Shown here: in pieces, positions 9,814-17,148 of the stretch
How positions within the stretch are numbered: the first letter of the stretch is position 1
Layout: every line of letters begins with the position of its first letter
DNA from: Goodfellowiella coeruleoviolacea
GTDB taxonomy: Bacteria > Actinomycetota > Actinomycetes > Mycobacteriales > Pseudonocardiaceae
DNA: 64,000 bases
Direction of reading: 5' to 3'
Assembly: GCF_024171785.1 (NCBI RefSeq)
Contig: NZ_JAMTCK010000001.1
Span: 372,134-436,133, forward strand
Notes under the pieces: model-generated
Told to the model about the DNA's origin: nothing
The model's input: the letters and a program-made list of their open reading frames with translations, nothing else
The model's database searches: none
Translations under genes and position numbers: made by a program

Positions 9814-9864
9814 CCGCGTGCGGCCCGGGACCGGCGCTGCCGGCCCGAGCCGCGGCCGCTCACC

Positions 9865-11091
9865 TCACCAGGTCACCGGCACCGCGGTCACCCCACCGGT
9901 CACCCGGTCCGCGCGGATCGTCAGCTCGTCGACCGGCACGGCCAGCCGCAGGGTGGGGAACCTGCGGAACAGCGACGAGAACACCACCCGCAGTTCGGTG
10001 CGGGCCAGGCTGGCGCCGATGCAGAAGTGCGCGCCGTGGCCGAACGACAGGTGGATGTTGGGGCTGCGGGACGGGTCGAACCGCTCGGCCTCGGGGAACA
10101 CCGACGGGTCCCGGTTGGCCGCGCCCGAGGAGATCATCACCGCCTCGCCCCGCCTGATCAGCTGCCCGCTGATCTCGATGTCCTCGTGGGCGTAGCGGAG
10201 CAGGGCCAGGCCGCCGGGCGCGGACAGCCGCAGGATCTCCTCAACGGTCTGCCTGGCCAGCCCCTCGGGGTCGGCCAGGAACGCGTCCCGCCGGTCCAGG
10301 TCGGCGAGCAGCATCAGCACACCCAGGTCGATGCGGTTGACGGTGGTCTCGTGCCCGGCGAACAGCAGGCCGGCGGCGAGCCTGGTCAGCTCGTCGTCGG
10401 TGAGCGCGGGGTCGTCGCGCTGGGCCCGGACCAGGTCGGACACCACGTCCTCACCCGGGTTCGCCCGCTTGGCCTCGGCCAGCGCGCCCATGTAGCGCTG
10501 GAACTCGGCCATGGCCGCCTTGGCGTCGCCCCCGGAGTTCATCCGGCCGACCCGGTCGGACAGCCCGTGGAAGTACTCCCGGTCGGCGAAGGGCACCCCG
10601 AGCAGCTCGCAGATCACCAGCACGGGCAGCGGGAACGACAGGTGCTCGTGCAGGTCGACCGGCTGGTCCGGGGCGCTGGCCCTGGCCGAGGCCATGGCGT
10701 CCAGGCAGCCCTCGGTGAGTTCCTGGACGTGGTCGGCCAGGCGGCGCATCCGGCTCGCCGAGAACGCCGGGACCAGCAGCGACCGCATCCGGGTGTGCTC
10801 GGCCTGTTCGGTGGTGTAGTCACCGGTCGGACCGTTGATCACGGCGGCGTCCGACACGATCGAGGCGTTCTCCGGTTCCGGGTGCGACCGCCCCAGCCTC
10901 GGGTCGGCGAAGAGCGCCCGCGCCTCCTCGAAGCGGGTCACCAGCCAGGCCGGGTCACCGGCGGGGGTGCGCACCCTGGTCAGTGGCGCCTGGCGGCGCA
11001 GCACCGCGTAGAGCGGGGCGATCTCCAGCACGTTGGGCCGGTCGAAGGGCAGTTGTGGTGCCTGGTCGGTGCTCGCGGTGACGGTGGTCAT
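9865..11091 (-). CDS. Cytochrome P450
   Basis: A 408-aa soluble bacterial P450 that would hydroxylate or otherwise oxidise a small molecule using electrons from a ferredoxin partner not present in this window. The I-helix oxygen-binding motif is LLFAGHETTV, the K-helix ExxR is EEILR, and the haem-binding loop is FGHGAHFCIGASLART with Cys357 as axial ligand. The ATG at 11091 overlaps the stop of the PadR gene (ATGA, 11088-11091), so the two form one operon with the regulator first. Sequence style resembles CYP105/107-like enzymes of actinobacteria. The substrate is unknown; no biosynthetic cluster surrounds it, so xenobiotic or siderophore-related roles are equally open. See the possible iron box upstream. 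Confidence 0.93.
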   Translation of the reverse strand: MTTVTASTDQAPQLPFDRPNVLEIAPLYAVLRRQAPLTRVRTPAGDPAWLVTRFEEARALFADPRLGRSHPEPENASIVSDAAVINGPTGDYTTEQAEHTRMRSLLVPAFSASRMRRLADHVQELTEGCLDAMASARASAPDQPVDLHEHLSFPLPVLVICELLGVPFADREYFHGLSDRVGRMNSGGDAKAAMAEFQRYMGALAEAKRANPGEDVVSDLVRAQRDDPALTDDELTRLAAGLLFAGHETTVNRIDLGVLMLLADLDRRDAFLADPEGLARQTVEEILRLSAPGGLALLRYAHEDIEISGQLIRRGEAVMISSGAANRDPSVFPEAERFDPSRSPNIHLSFGHGAHFCIGASLARTELRVVFSSLFRRFPTLRLAVPVDELTIRADRVTGGVTAVPVTW

Positions 11092-11618
11092 CGGGATTGC
11101 TCCTCCCTCGGTGGTGGTGTCGCCCGGGCGCGCAGCGCGCTCACCCAGTGCTGCTCGGCGTGGGTGCGGCGCAGCACGTGGTCGAGCACCACGCGGGCCC
11201 ACCCCTCGGCCGGCGCGGTCCGGGCCAGCCCGTGCAGCCGGGTGCGCCGGGCCGACAGCGCCCGGTCGCGCGCGTCCAGCACCCCGAGCCGCTCGGCCGG
11301 GGTCAGCCGGTCGAAGTGGGCCACCCGCGCCAGGAACTCCGCCTCGTCCGCGGCCAGTTCGTCGGGCAGTTCGGCGAGCAGGTCGTGCAGCAGCTCCCGG
11401 CCGACGTCGGTGATGGCGTAGACGTGCCGGGCCGGCCGGCCCTCCTGGGGCTGGGCGGTCCTGGTGACCGCCCCGGCTTCGAAGAACCGGTGCAGCGCGG
11501 GGTAGAGCGAGTTGTTCGACAGGGCGTACCCGCTGGTCCGCTCCACTCGCTGACGCAGTTCATAGCCGTGCGCCGGCTGGGTGGCCAGGTTCGCGAGCAG
11601 CAGGACGTCGGTCCACAT
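11088..11618 (-). CDS. PadR family transcriptional regulator
   Basis: A 176-aa regulator with the PadR winged helix at the N terminus (LATQPAHGYELRQRVERTSG, then NNSLYPALHRFFEAGAVTR). It continues into a helical C-terminal dimerisation region (AEFLARVAHFDRLTPAERLGVL) of the Vir_act_alpha_C type. It overlaps the downstream P450 gene by 4 bp and presumably controls that operon. The ATG at 11618 is abutted by an iron-box-like palindrome with no room for an SD site, suggesting a leaderless message. PadR proteins often respond to phenolics or drugs. Confidence 0.9.
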   Translation of the reverse strand: MWTDVLLLANLATQPAHGYELRQRVERTSGYALSNNSLYPALHRFFEAGAVTRTAQPQEGRPARHVYAITDVGRELLHDLLAELPDELAADEAEFLARVAHFDRLTPAERLGVLDARDRALSARRTRLHGLARTAPAEGWARVVLDHVLRRTHAEQHWVSALRARATPPPREEQSR

Positions 11619-11637
11619 CTAGGTCAGGCTAACCTGA
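11619..11637 (-). promoter_or_regulatory. Candidate iron box (IdeR/DtxR-like) at the padR-P450 operon
   Basis: CTAGGTCAGGCTAACCTGA agrees at 16 of 19 positions with the IdeR/DtxR consensus TTAGGTTAGGCTAACCTAA as I remember it, and it directly abuts the PadR start codon. The inner dyad TCAGG-CTAA-CCTGA could instead be the PadR operator. IdeR itself is not in the window. Confidence 0.5.
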
Positions 11638-11825
11638 TGGCGTGCTGATGATCTAGGAGCAATCGGCAGCACATCCACCTCGACCGCCCTCGAATGTTCC
11701 TTAGCATCGCTGAAAAAACGCCCAGCGGACGACCAATCGGGCAATCCCGCCCGCCCGGACCGGTCAACCTTGAATAAGACACCCGACTTAGCTGGTCGGT
11801 GTTCCCGCCAGCACCGGAGGCGCCC

Positions 11826-12509
11826 ATGACCATCGAGAGCGGCGACACCGCCCAGGACGGCTCAGCGGCCAGCGCCGCGGTGACCGAGCGCAGCGCCGAG
11901 ACCAGGGAGGCGATCCTGACCGCGGCCGAGCGCCTGTTCGCCGAGCGCGGGATGAGCCCGGTGTCCAACCGGCAGATCGGTGCGGCGGCCGGCCAGGCGA
12001 ACAACTCCGCGGTCGGCTACCACTTCGGCAGCAGGACCGAACTCGTCGTGGCGATCCTGCGCCGGCACGCCGCGCCGATCGAGCGGCGGCGGGCCGCCAT
12101 GCTCGCCGGTCTCGACACCACGTCCCAGCTGCACGACTGGATTCGCTGCCTGGTCCAGCCGCTCACCGATCACCTGGCCGACCTCGGCCACCCCAGCTGG
12201 TACGCGCGGTTTCTGGCCCAGGCCGACATCGAGCCGGCACTGCGCCGGGTCATGGTGGACAACGCCGCCGCGTCGCCGACCATGGGGCAGGTGGTGGACG
12301 GGTTGTGCCAGCTGCTGCCCGCGCTGCCCGAGCACGTGCACGCGGAACGCGGCGCCATGAGCCGCCAGCTCATCGTGCACACGTGCGCGGAACGCGAGCG
12401 GGCCCTGCACGAGGGCGGCCCCACCGCGCACCCGACCTGGCAGGCGACCGCCACCGGGCTGGTCGACGCGATCGTGGGACTCTGGCTGACCCCGGTCACC
12501 CCGGCCTGA
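11826..12509 (+). CDS. TetR family transcriptional regulator
   Basis: A 227-aa TetR-type regulator. The HTH lies at about residues 22-70 (EAILTAAERLFAERGMSPVSNRQIGAAAGQ, then NNSAVGYHFGSRTELV), followed by a helical effector domain. The ATG at 11826 has CGGAGG 5 nt upstream; an in-frame start at 11799 lacks such a site. It is transcribed away from the PadR-P450 operon and ends 39 bp before the convergent SRPBCC gene. No clear operator palindrome was found in the 200 bp upstream. Ligand and targets are unknown. Confidence 0.92.
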   Translation: MTIESGDTAQDGSAASAAVTERSAETREAILTAAERLFAERGMSPVSNRQIGAAAGQANNSAVGYHFGSRTELVVAILRRHAAPIERRRAAMLAGLDTTSQLHDWIRCLVQPLTDHLADLGHPSWYARFLAQADIEPALRRVMVDNAAASPTMGQVVDGLCQLLPALPEHVHAERGAMSRQLIVHTCAERERALHEGGPTAHPTWQATATGLVDAIVGLWLTPVTPA

Positions 12510-12548
12510 CCGCGCCGTCCGGTGCGGACCAGCCGGGCGGCGGACCGG

Positions 12549-13082
12549 CTACCCGGCCTGCTCGGCGAGCGCCTTGATGCCGCGCAGCGTCTCGCGCATG
12601 CCGGCGCGCAGGCTGTCCAGCCGCGTGGCGACCAGCTGCTCCTCATCGGCTGGCCTGCGCTCGATCGCCAGGGTGAGCCCGGAGCGCGCCGGGCCGATCC
12701 GCACGGTGTGGCGCAGCAGGGTGGTGCCGTCGTCGCACGGTTGGAGGTCGAACCGCCAGCGCGCGATCGAGGCCTCCGGGTCGGGCAGCGGCTCGCCGAA
12801 GCGGTTGTCCGGATCGACCACGACCCAGCCGAACGCCCGTGGCGCGTCCAGTTCGACCACGTGGGAGACGGTTCGCCAGTCCCCGAGCACCGCGTGGTGG
12901 TTGTGGCCCTCGAAGCGGGCCCCGAGCACCGGCCGGTCGGCGCCGTCCAGCCACCGCACCCGCTGGAGTTCCGGGCTGAACCGGGCGGGCAGCTCGATGT
13001 CGGTGACCAGCTCCCACACCCGGGCCACCCCGGCCGCTACCCGCACCGCGCACTCGGTCGTCGGTCCGTCCGCGAAGCGCAC
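12549..13082 (-). CDS. SRPBCC (polyketide cyclase/START-like) family protein
   Basis: The 177-aa product has the SRPBCC pattern: CAVRVAAGVARVWELVTDIELPARFSPELQRVRWL at the start, alternating beta strands, a W-rich centre (FGWVVVDPDNRF) and a long C-terminal helix (RLDSLRAGMRETLRGIKALAEQ). Such proteins bind hydrophobic small molecules in a deep pocket; some are cyclases or aromatases, many have no known role. The GTG at 13082 is chosen because similarity begins there and purine-rich GGAGG/GGGGG lies upstream; the frame stays open to 13220 but the extra residues look non-homologous. It is convergent with the TetR gene. Whether it works with the P450 nearby is untested. Confidence 0.75.
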   Translation of the reverse strand: MRFADGPTTECAVRVAAGVARVWELVTDIELPARFSPELQRVRWLDGADRPVLGARFEGHNHHAVLGDWRTVSHVVELDAPRAFGWVVVDPDNRFGEPLPDPEASIARWRFDLQPCDDGTTLLRHTVRIGPARSGLTLAIERRPADEEQLVATRLDSLRAGMRETLRGIKALAEQAG

Positions 13083-13213
13083 CGCCCGCCCCCTTTCCTC
13101 CAGACAGCGTCTGCCGACCAACCTAGTCCGCCAGGGCCGGTGACAGTCATGTGCAATTCTGGCAGGATCTTTCGCTACTTGGTTGACAGTTAACGACAAT
13201 GGAGGAAGTGGCG

Positions 13214-14176
13214 ATGGCACGACATCCCTCGGTCGCGGCGGTGCTGGCGTTGCTCATGGCCCTCCTGGTCGTTGCCGGACCACCGGCCAGCGCCGCGCCA
13301 CCAGTGGCCGCCGCACCCACCGCCGACCCCGGGCCAACGGCGGGCGCCTCGGCGGTCCCGGCGCGGACGGTCCGGGTGATGACCTGGAACGCCTGCGGGA
13401 ACAACAGCGCGTGCAAGTACTACGAGAACCCCGACGGCCTGATCGCGACGGTCCGGTGGCACATGCTCAACCACGGCGCACCCATGGACGCCGCGATCAT
13501 CCAGGAGTTCTGCCGTTCCTTCGCCAAGCCGCTGGAAACCCAGCTGGAGGCCTACTACGGGTACGGCTGGGACGTGCGGTTCGCGCCCATCAAGATCAAG
13601 AAGGGCAGCGACCCGGCGGCCGCGCCCAACAAGCAGTGCGTGCGCGGCCGAGGGGACTACGGGATCGCCCTGGCGGTGCCCGATGAGAACACCTGGTGGG
13701 AGGCGAGGTACCTGCCCTCGGCCGAGGGCGCCGAGTGGCGGGTGGCCCTGTGCGCGACGGTGGACTCGTGGTGGGTCAAGCTGTGCAACGCCCACTTCAG
13801 CTACGGCGGTGACGACCCGACCGGCAGCTTCCGGGCCCAGCAGGTCGCGGCGTACCAGTCGTTCGTCTGGCCGTCCCGGTTCCGGGTGATCTTCGGCGGC
13901 GACCTCAACCTCCGCCCGCCGGGCACGGCGACCTCGGGTGGGCTCGTGCCCGTCTACGACTCGTTCGTCGAGTGCGCGCAGGCCGACCAGAACTCACCGC
14001 GGACCGGACCCGGCACCCACTACGAGAGCGAGCCGCACGACGACAGCGACACCGTCAAGATCGACTACCTGTTCACCAACCCGGGCAGCACGCACTCCTG
14101 CGACCTGCCGACCGCGCCGGTCCAGTCCTCCGACCACCGTCCCATGTGGATGACGGTGCAGCTGCCGACGGTCTGA
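13214..14176 (+). CDS. Secreted endonuclease/exonuclease/phosphatase-fold protein
   Basis: A 320-aa protein with a Sec signal peptide (ALLMALLVVAGPPASAAPP, cleavage near residue 28) and an EEP (DNase I-like) domain. Motifs seen are VMTWNACGNN (first-strand Asn), IIQEFC (catalytic Glu), FGGDLNLRP (GDxN) and SSDHRPMW (terminal SDH His). The family hydrolyses phosphodiesters or phosphomonoesters in nucleic acids or lipids with a divalent metal. The ATG at 13214 follows GGAGG by 8 nt, so the in-frame ATG at 13199 is rejected. Paired Cys residues suggest disulphides outside the cell. The substrate could be extracellular DNA or a phospholipid. Confidence 0.85.
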   Translation: MARHPSVAAVLALLMALLVVAGPPASAAPPVAAAPTADPGPTAGASAVPARTVRVMTWNACGNNSACKYYENPDGLIATVRWHMLNHGAPMDAAIIQEFCRSFAKPLETQLEAYYGYGWDVRFAPIKIKKGSDPAAAPNKQCVRGRGDYGIALAVPDENTWWEARYLPSAEGAEWRVALCATVDSWWVKLCNAHFSYGGDDPTGSFRAQQVAAYQSFVWPSRFRVIFGGDLNLRPPGTATSGGLVPVYDSFVECAQADQNSPRTGPGTHYESEPHDDSDTVKIDYLFTNPGSTHSCDLPTAPVQSSDHRPMWMTVQLPTV

Positions 14177-14256
14177 GGACACCGCGCCGGCCGACAGCGG
14201 CGGCGTGACCGTGGGCGCCACCGGAGGGCAATCCGCGGCGCCCACGTCCGGCTGGC

Positions 14257-15069
14257 TCAGCCGGCCGCGCGGGTGACGTCCTCCCACTCGGCCCAGGTCT
14301 GCAACCGGTTCGCGTACAGCCCCTGCGCGATGTCGTAGGCCGTGCCGGACAGCAGCAGGCGCAGCGGCGGGTTGTCCGAGTCCACCACGGCGAGGATCGC
14401 CGCGTCGGTGGCCTCCGGCCCGGGTCGCTGGACGTTCGCCAGTTGCGCGGCCCTGGCCTCGCGCAGCGGCTGGTAGGCGGGGTTGGCCGCGGAGCGCACC
14501 GCCGAGTCGGTGGACCAGTCGGTGGCGTAGCCGCCCGGCTCGATGATGGTGACCTTGACGCCGAACGGCGCGACCTCGTGGGAGAGCGCCTCGGAGAAAC
14601 CCTCCAGGCCCCACTTGGACGCGTGGTAGAGGCCGAGGCCGGGGAAGGCACCGACGCCACCGATGCTGGAGACCTGGAGGATGTGGCCCGCGCCCTGCTC
14701 GCGCAGCAGCGGGACCGCCGCCTGGGTCACCCACAGCGCGCCGAACAGATTGGTCTCGATCTGGTCCCTGGCCTCGGTTTCGCTGACCTCCTCGACGAAA
14801 CCGAAGTGGCCGTAGCCGGCGTTGTTGACCACGACGTCGAGCCGGCCGAAGTGCTCGTGCGCCTGCCGCACGGCGGCGAAGGCCGCGGCCCGGTCGGTGA
14901 CGTCGAGCGTGATCGGCAGGATCGCGTCACCGTGGCTGTCGACGAGGTCCTGGAGCGTCGACACGTCGCGGGCGGTGGCGGCGACCCGGTCACCCCGCTT
15001 GAGGGCGGCCTGTGTCCAACTGCGACCAAAGCCCCGCGACGTGCCGGTGATGAACCAGGTCTTGCTCAT
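14257..15069 (-). CDS. Short-chain dehydrogenase/reductase (SDR)
   Basis: A 270-aa Rossmann-fold oxidoreductase of the classical SDR type. The cofactor loop is TGTSRGFG (about 8-15), the NNAG motif is VVVNNAGYG, the catalytic Ser lies in LQVSSIGG and the YxxxK pair in YHASKWG, with EPGGYATDW after it. It resembles the large actinobacterial group annotated as SDR family oxidoreductase of unknown substrate, probably NADP(H)-dependent. The ATG at 15069 opens at MSKTWFITG. It lies 73 bp downstream of the TetR gene on the same strand and is likely co-transcribed with it and under its control. Confidence 0.92.
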   Translation of the reverse strand: MSKTWFITGTSRGFGRSWTQAALKRGDRVAATARDVSTLQDLVDSHGDAILPITLDVTDRAAAFAAVRQAHEHFGRLDVVVNNAGYGHFGFVEEVSETEARDQIETNLFGALWVTQAAVPLLREQGAGHILQVSSIGGVGAFPGLGLYHASKWGLEGFSEALSHEVAPFGVKVTIIEPGGYATDWSTDSAVRSAANPAYQPLREARAAQLANVQRPGPEATDAAILAVVDSDNPPLRLLLSGTAYDIAQGLYANRLQTWAEWEDVTRAAG

Positions 15070-15142
15070 GAGGACGTGTCCTTCCCGCACCGCGGCTCGC
15101 GGCGCAGCCAGGTGGACCGGTGGGTGGTGGTGAGCGGCAGGG

Positions 15143-15739
15143 TCAGGACTGGTCCGCGGCGAAGCCGCGACCGGCCTGCGCGAAGCAGTCCCGCACGAGC
15201 CGCAGGAAGCGGTCGAAACCCTCGTCCGGCGACCACGCCGCGTAGGCCGTGACCAACACCGCCCGAGCGCTGTTGACCAGCAGGGTGGCGCGCACCCGCC
15301 GCGCTTCGGGCGTGCGGGCCGCCACCCAGTCCGACAACTCGGCGTTGAACCGGTCGGCCGAGTCGTGTGCGGACTGGGCCAGCGTTGGCGAGGTCGCCTT
15401 GAGCCGCTTCTGGATCGCCATCCGGTCGGCCATCAGGGACAGGTAGCCGATCAGGATCTCCTGCAGCGACGTCCACAGCGGCTCGTCGGCCGGCCGGTCC
15501 CGCATCAGCTCGCGCCACGCCTGGGTCTCCTGCGGGTCCGGGTCGAACACCAGGGCTTCCTTGCTGCTGAAGTAGTTGAACAGCGTGCTGCGCGAGACGT
15601 TGGCGGCGGCGGCGACGTCGTCGACGCTCACCGCCTCGAAGCCCCGCTCGTTGAACAACCGCAGCGCCGCGGCCCGGATGGTCCGCCACGTCTGGAGCTT
15701 CTTGCGCTCCCGCAGGCCCAGCTCGTCCTCGCCGCTCAC
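15143..15739 (-). CDS. TetR/AcrR family regulator of the SDR operon
   Basis: A 198-aa TetR protein with HTH at about 12-60 (RAAALRLFNERGFEAVSVDDVAAAANVSRSTLFNYFSSKE). The GTG at 15739 (VSGEDELGL) is preferred: -35 TTGCAC (15775-15770), a 17-bp spacer and -10 TAGGGT (15752-15747) place transcription start exactly there, giving a leaderless mRNA. A GTG at 15748 would add three residues. A perfect TTGNACTNAGTNCAA operator overlaps the -35, so self-repression is expected. The following SDR gene is the obvious second target. This operator form is typical of FNYFSSKE-type TetR proteins in actinobacteria as far as I recall. Confidence 0.9.
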   Translation of the reverse strand: MSGEDELGLRERKKLQTWRTIRAAALRLFNERGFEAVSVDDVAAAANVSRSTLFNYFSSKEALVFDPDPQETQAWRELMRDRPADEPLWTSLQEILIGYLSLMADRMAIQKRLKATSPTLAQSAHDSADRFNAELSDWVAARTPEARRVRATLLVNSARAVLVTAYAAWSPDEGFDRFLRLVRDCFAQAGRGFAADQS

Positions 15740-15746
15740 ACCACCC

Positions 15747-15775
15747 ACCCTAGAAGAAACTTGGACTCAGTGCAA
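15747..15775 (-). promoter_or_regulatory. TetR operator and promoter
   Basis: TTGGACTCAGTGCAA (15761-15775 on the plus strand) is perfectly dyad-symmetric except at three N positions (TTGNACTNAGTNCAA). On the minus strand its TTGCAC serves as the -35, 17 bp before -10 TAGGGT (15752-15747). Confidence 0.7.
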
Positions 15776-15849
15776 GGTTGACCTCCGTTCATGTTCTTCG
15801 CCCACCTCGGCGGCGCACCGGCCGGCGGGGCCCGCGGTGCGCGGGACGC

Positions 15850-16719
15850 TCATCCGTGGTTGCCGCCGTGGTCGCACTTGAGGACGACGTTGATGCAGTT
15901 GCTGACCCGCCGCTGCATCTCGGCGGCCGGCCACACGTTGATGAAGTCACCGTGCATGGTGTAGCCGGGCCCGGACGCCAGGCGCATCCGCGCGGTGCTG
16001 CCGGTCACCGGGTAGCGCAACACCATGCGCAGCTTCGGCACCGGCACCGGGTGCGAGGCAGGGCAGGCGCCGGCCACCGGAGTGCTCATGTGGCTCTGGT
16101 GGTCGGCCGAGTCGAGGTCCCTGCCGTTCCAGCACTGGGGAAAGTCCAAATAGGTCTCCAGCATGGAGTCGGCCGGGCAGACCACGAAGTCCTTCGACGG
16201 GTTGACCTCACCGTGGTGCAGGCAGGACCAGCGCGCGCTGCTGTCGGCGTCGCCGGTGGCCCTGGCGTTGCCGGCGACGATCTTCAACCCCACCGGCAGC
16301 GGCCTGATCGCGGCCGGGTTGTTCACCCCCTCGCCGAGGTAGTAGAACGTGATGCCGGTCGGCGCGATCACGGTGTCCCCGTTGTAGAGGGTGGGCACCC
16401 AGTACGACGACAGGTCTACCACCGGGTTGCAGTTGCCGGTCGCCCCGAGCAGGCTCTGGTAGTTCGAGTGGGCGTTGGTGGACGTGTTGCCGAAGAAGTC
16501 GTGCGAGTGGGAGGCGCCGGCGAGCCCGGGCAGCACGATCGGGTCGTCCGGCAGGCGGTGGCTGAGCGCGCACTCGGCCAGGAACTCGGCCACCCGCACC
16601 GGCTCGGCCTGCGCCCGCTCGCTGGTCGCGGTCAGACCACCGGTGATCGTGGCGCCGACGAGCGCGGCCGCCAGCCCGATCCGCGCGACACCGCGCCACC
16701 TCGTCAGTTTCTTCACCAT
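15850..16719 (-). CDS. Secreted DUF1996 protein, copy 1
   Basis: A 289-aa exported protein: signal peptide (RIGLAAALVGATITGGLTATSERAQAEP) followed by a DUF1996 domain over almost the whole mature length. Conserved landmarks shared with the copy at 38.9 kb are DDPIVLPGLAGASHSHDFFGN, STNAHSN, SYWVPTLYNGDTVIAPTG, DHQSHM and CPASHPVPVP. The repeated His residues in SHSH and DHQSH are candidate metal or catalytic ligands. The family is common in actinobacteria and fungi and often secreted with polysaccharide-degrading enzymes, but I know of no proven activity. It is divergent from the GH16 gene and carries its own copy of the GAGAGCGCTCTC operator. SD GGAGGG precedes the ATG. Confidence 0.9.
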   Translation of the reverse strand: MVKKLTRWRGVARIGLAAALVGATITGGLTATSERAQAEPVRVAEFLAECALSHRLPDDPIVLPGLAGASHSHDFFGNTSTNAHSNYQSLLGATGNCNPVVDLSSYWVPTLYNGDTVIAPTGITFYYLGEGVNNPAAIRPLPVGLKIVAGNARATGDADSSARWSCLHHGEVNPSKDFVVCPADSMLETYLDFPQCWNGRDLDSADHQSHMSTPVAGACPASHPVPVPKLRMVLRYPVTGSTARMRLASGPGYTMHGDFINVWPAAEMQRRVSNCINVVLKCDHGGNHG

Positions 16720-16766
16720 TGAAGACGAACTCCCTCCGCTGTCGTGTGGTCGAACACGGAATGCGA

Positions 16767-16813
16767 GAGAGCGCTCTCACCGAGAGCATGGCGCGGCTCA
16801 CGCCGGCCGTCAA
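16767..16813 (-). promoter_or_regulatory. Promoter and LacI-type operator of DUF1996 copy 1
   Basis: On the minus strand TTGACG (16813-16808), a 17-bp spacer and CATGCT (16790-16785) are followed after 6 bp by the palindrome GAGAGCGCTCTC (16778-16767). The operator sits at or just after the start of transcription, so a bound repressor would block initiation or escape. Confidence 0.7.
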
Positions 16814-16907
16814 CGCGGCGGTGGCGCAAGGGCTTGCGGCTGGTCCATCCCGGCCCACCGGGGACTCCGGAGGGAGTAGCGGTCCCCTCGGGCACCGCGG
16901 AACGTGC

Positions 16908-16915
16908 AAGCGCTT
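16908..16915. promoter_or_regulatory. Degenerate LacI-like box between the divergent genes
   Basis: TGCAAGCGCTTTCC has an AAGCGCTT core, one of the common LacI half-site arrangements, midway in the 428-bp divergent region. It differs from the six GAGAGCGCTCTC boxes and could be for another LacI protein or chance. Apart from the two promoter/operator units, nothing else is seen in this region. Confidence 0.3.
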
Positions 16916-16986
16916 TCCCGACACCGCGGGGTTCCTCGGCAGGAGCGCGGAACGCGGATCGATCAAGGGCGGTCCGCCTCGGCTTC

Positions 16987-17038
16987 TTGACAGCCGGTGG
17001 CGTGCGCTGCACCCTACTGACACCGAGAGAGCGCTCTC
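16987..17038 (+). promoter_or_regulatory. Promoter and LacI-type operator of the GH16 gene
   Basis: TTGACA (16987-16992), a 17-bp spacer and a weak -10 CACCCT (17010-17015) precede GAGAGCGCTCTC (17027-17038). The flanks GAGAGAGCGCTCTCAC are identical to those of the box at 16765-16780. Confidence 0.65.
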
Positions 17039-17148
17039 ACACACCGCTTTCCCAGGCGCTGGTCCCGCATCACTTCTCTCCCCTTTCCCCGCTGCCGCGT
17101 CGGCGGCCTGTCGCCCTGTCCGCTTCACGCACCGCAAAGGAGCAGTGC

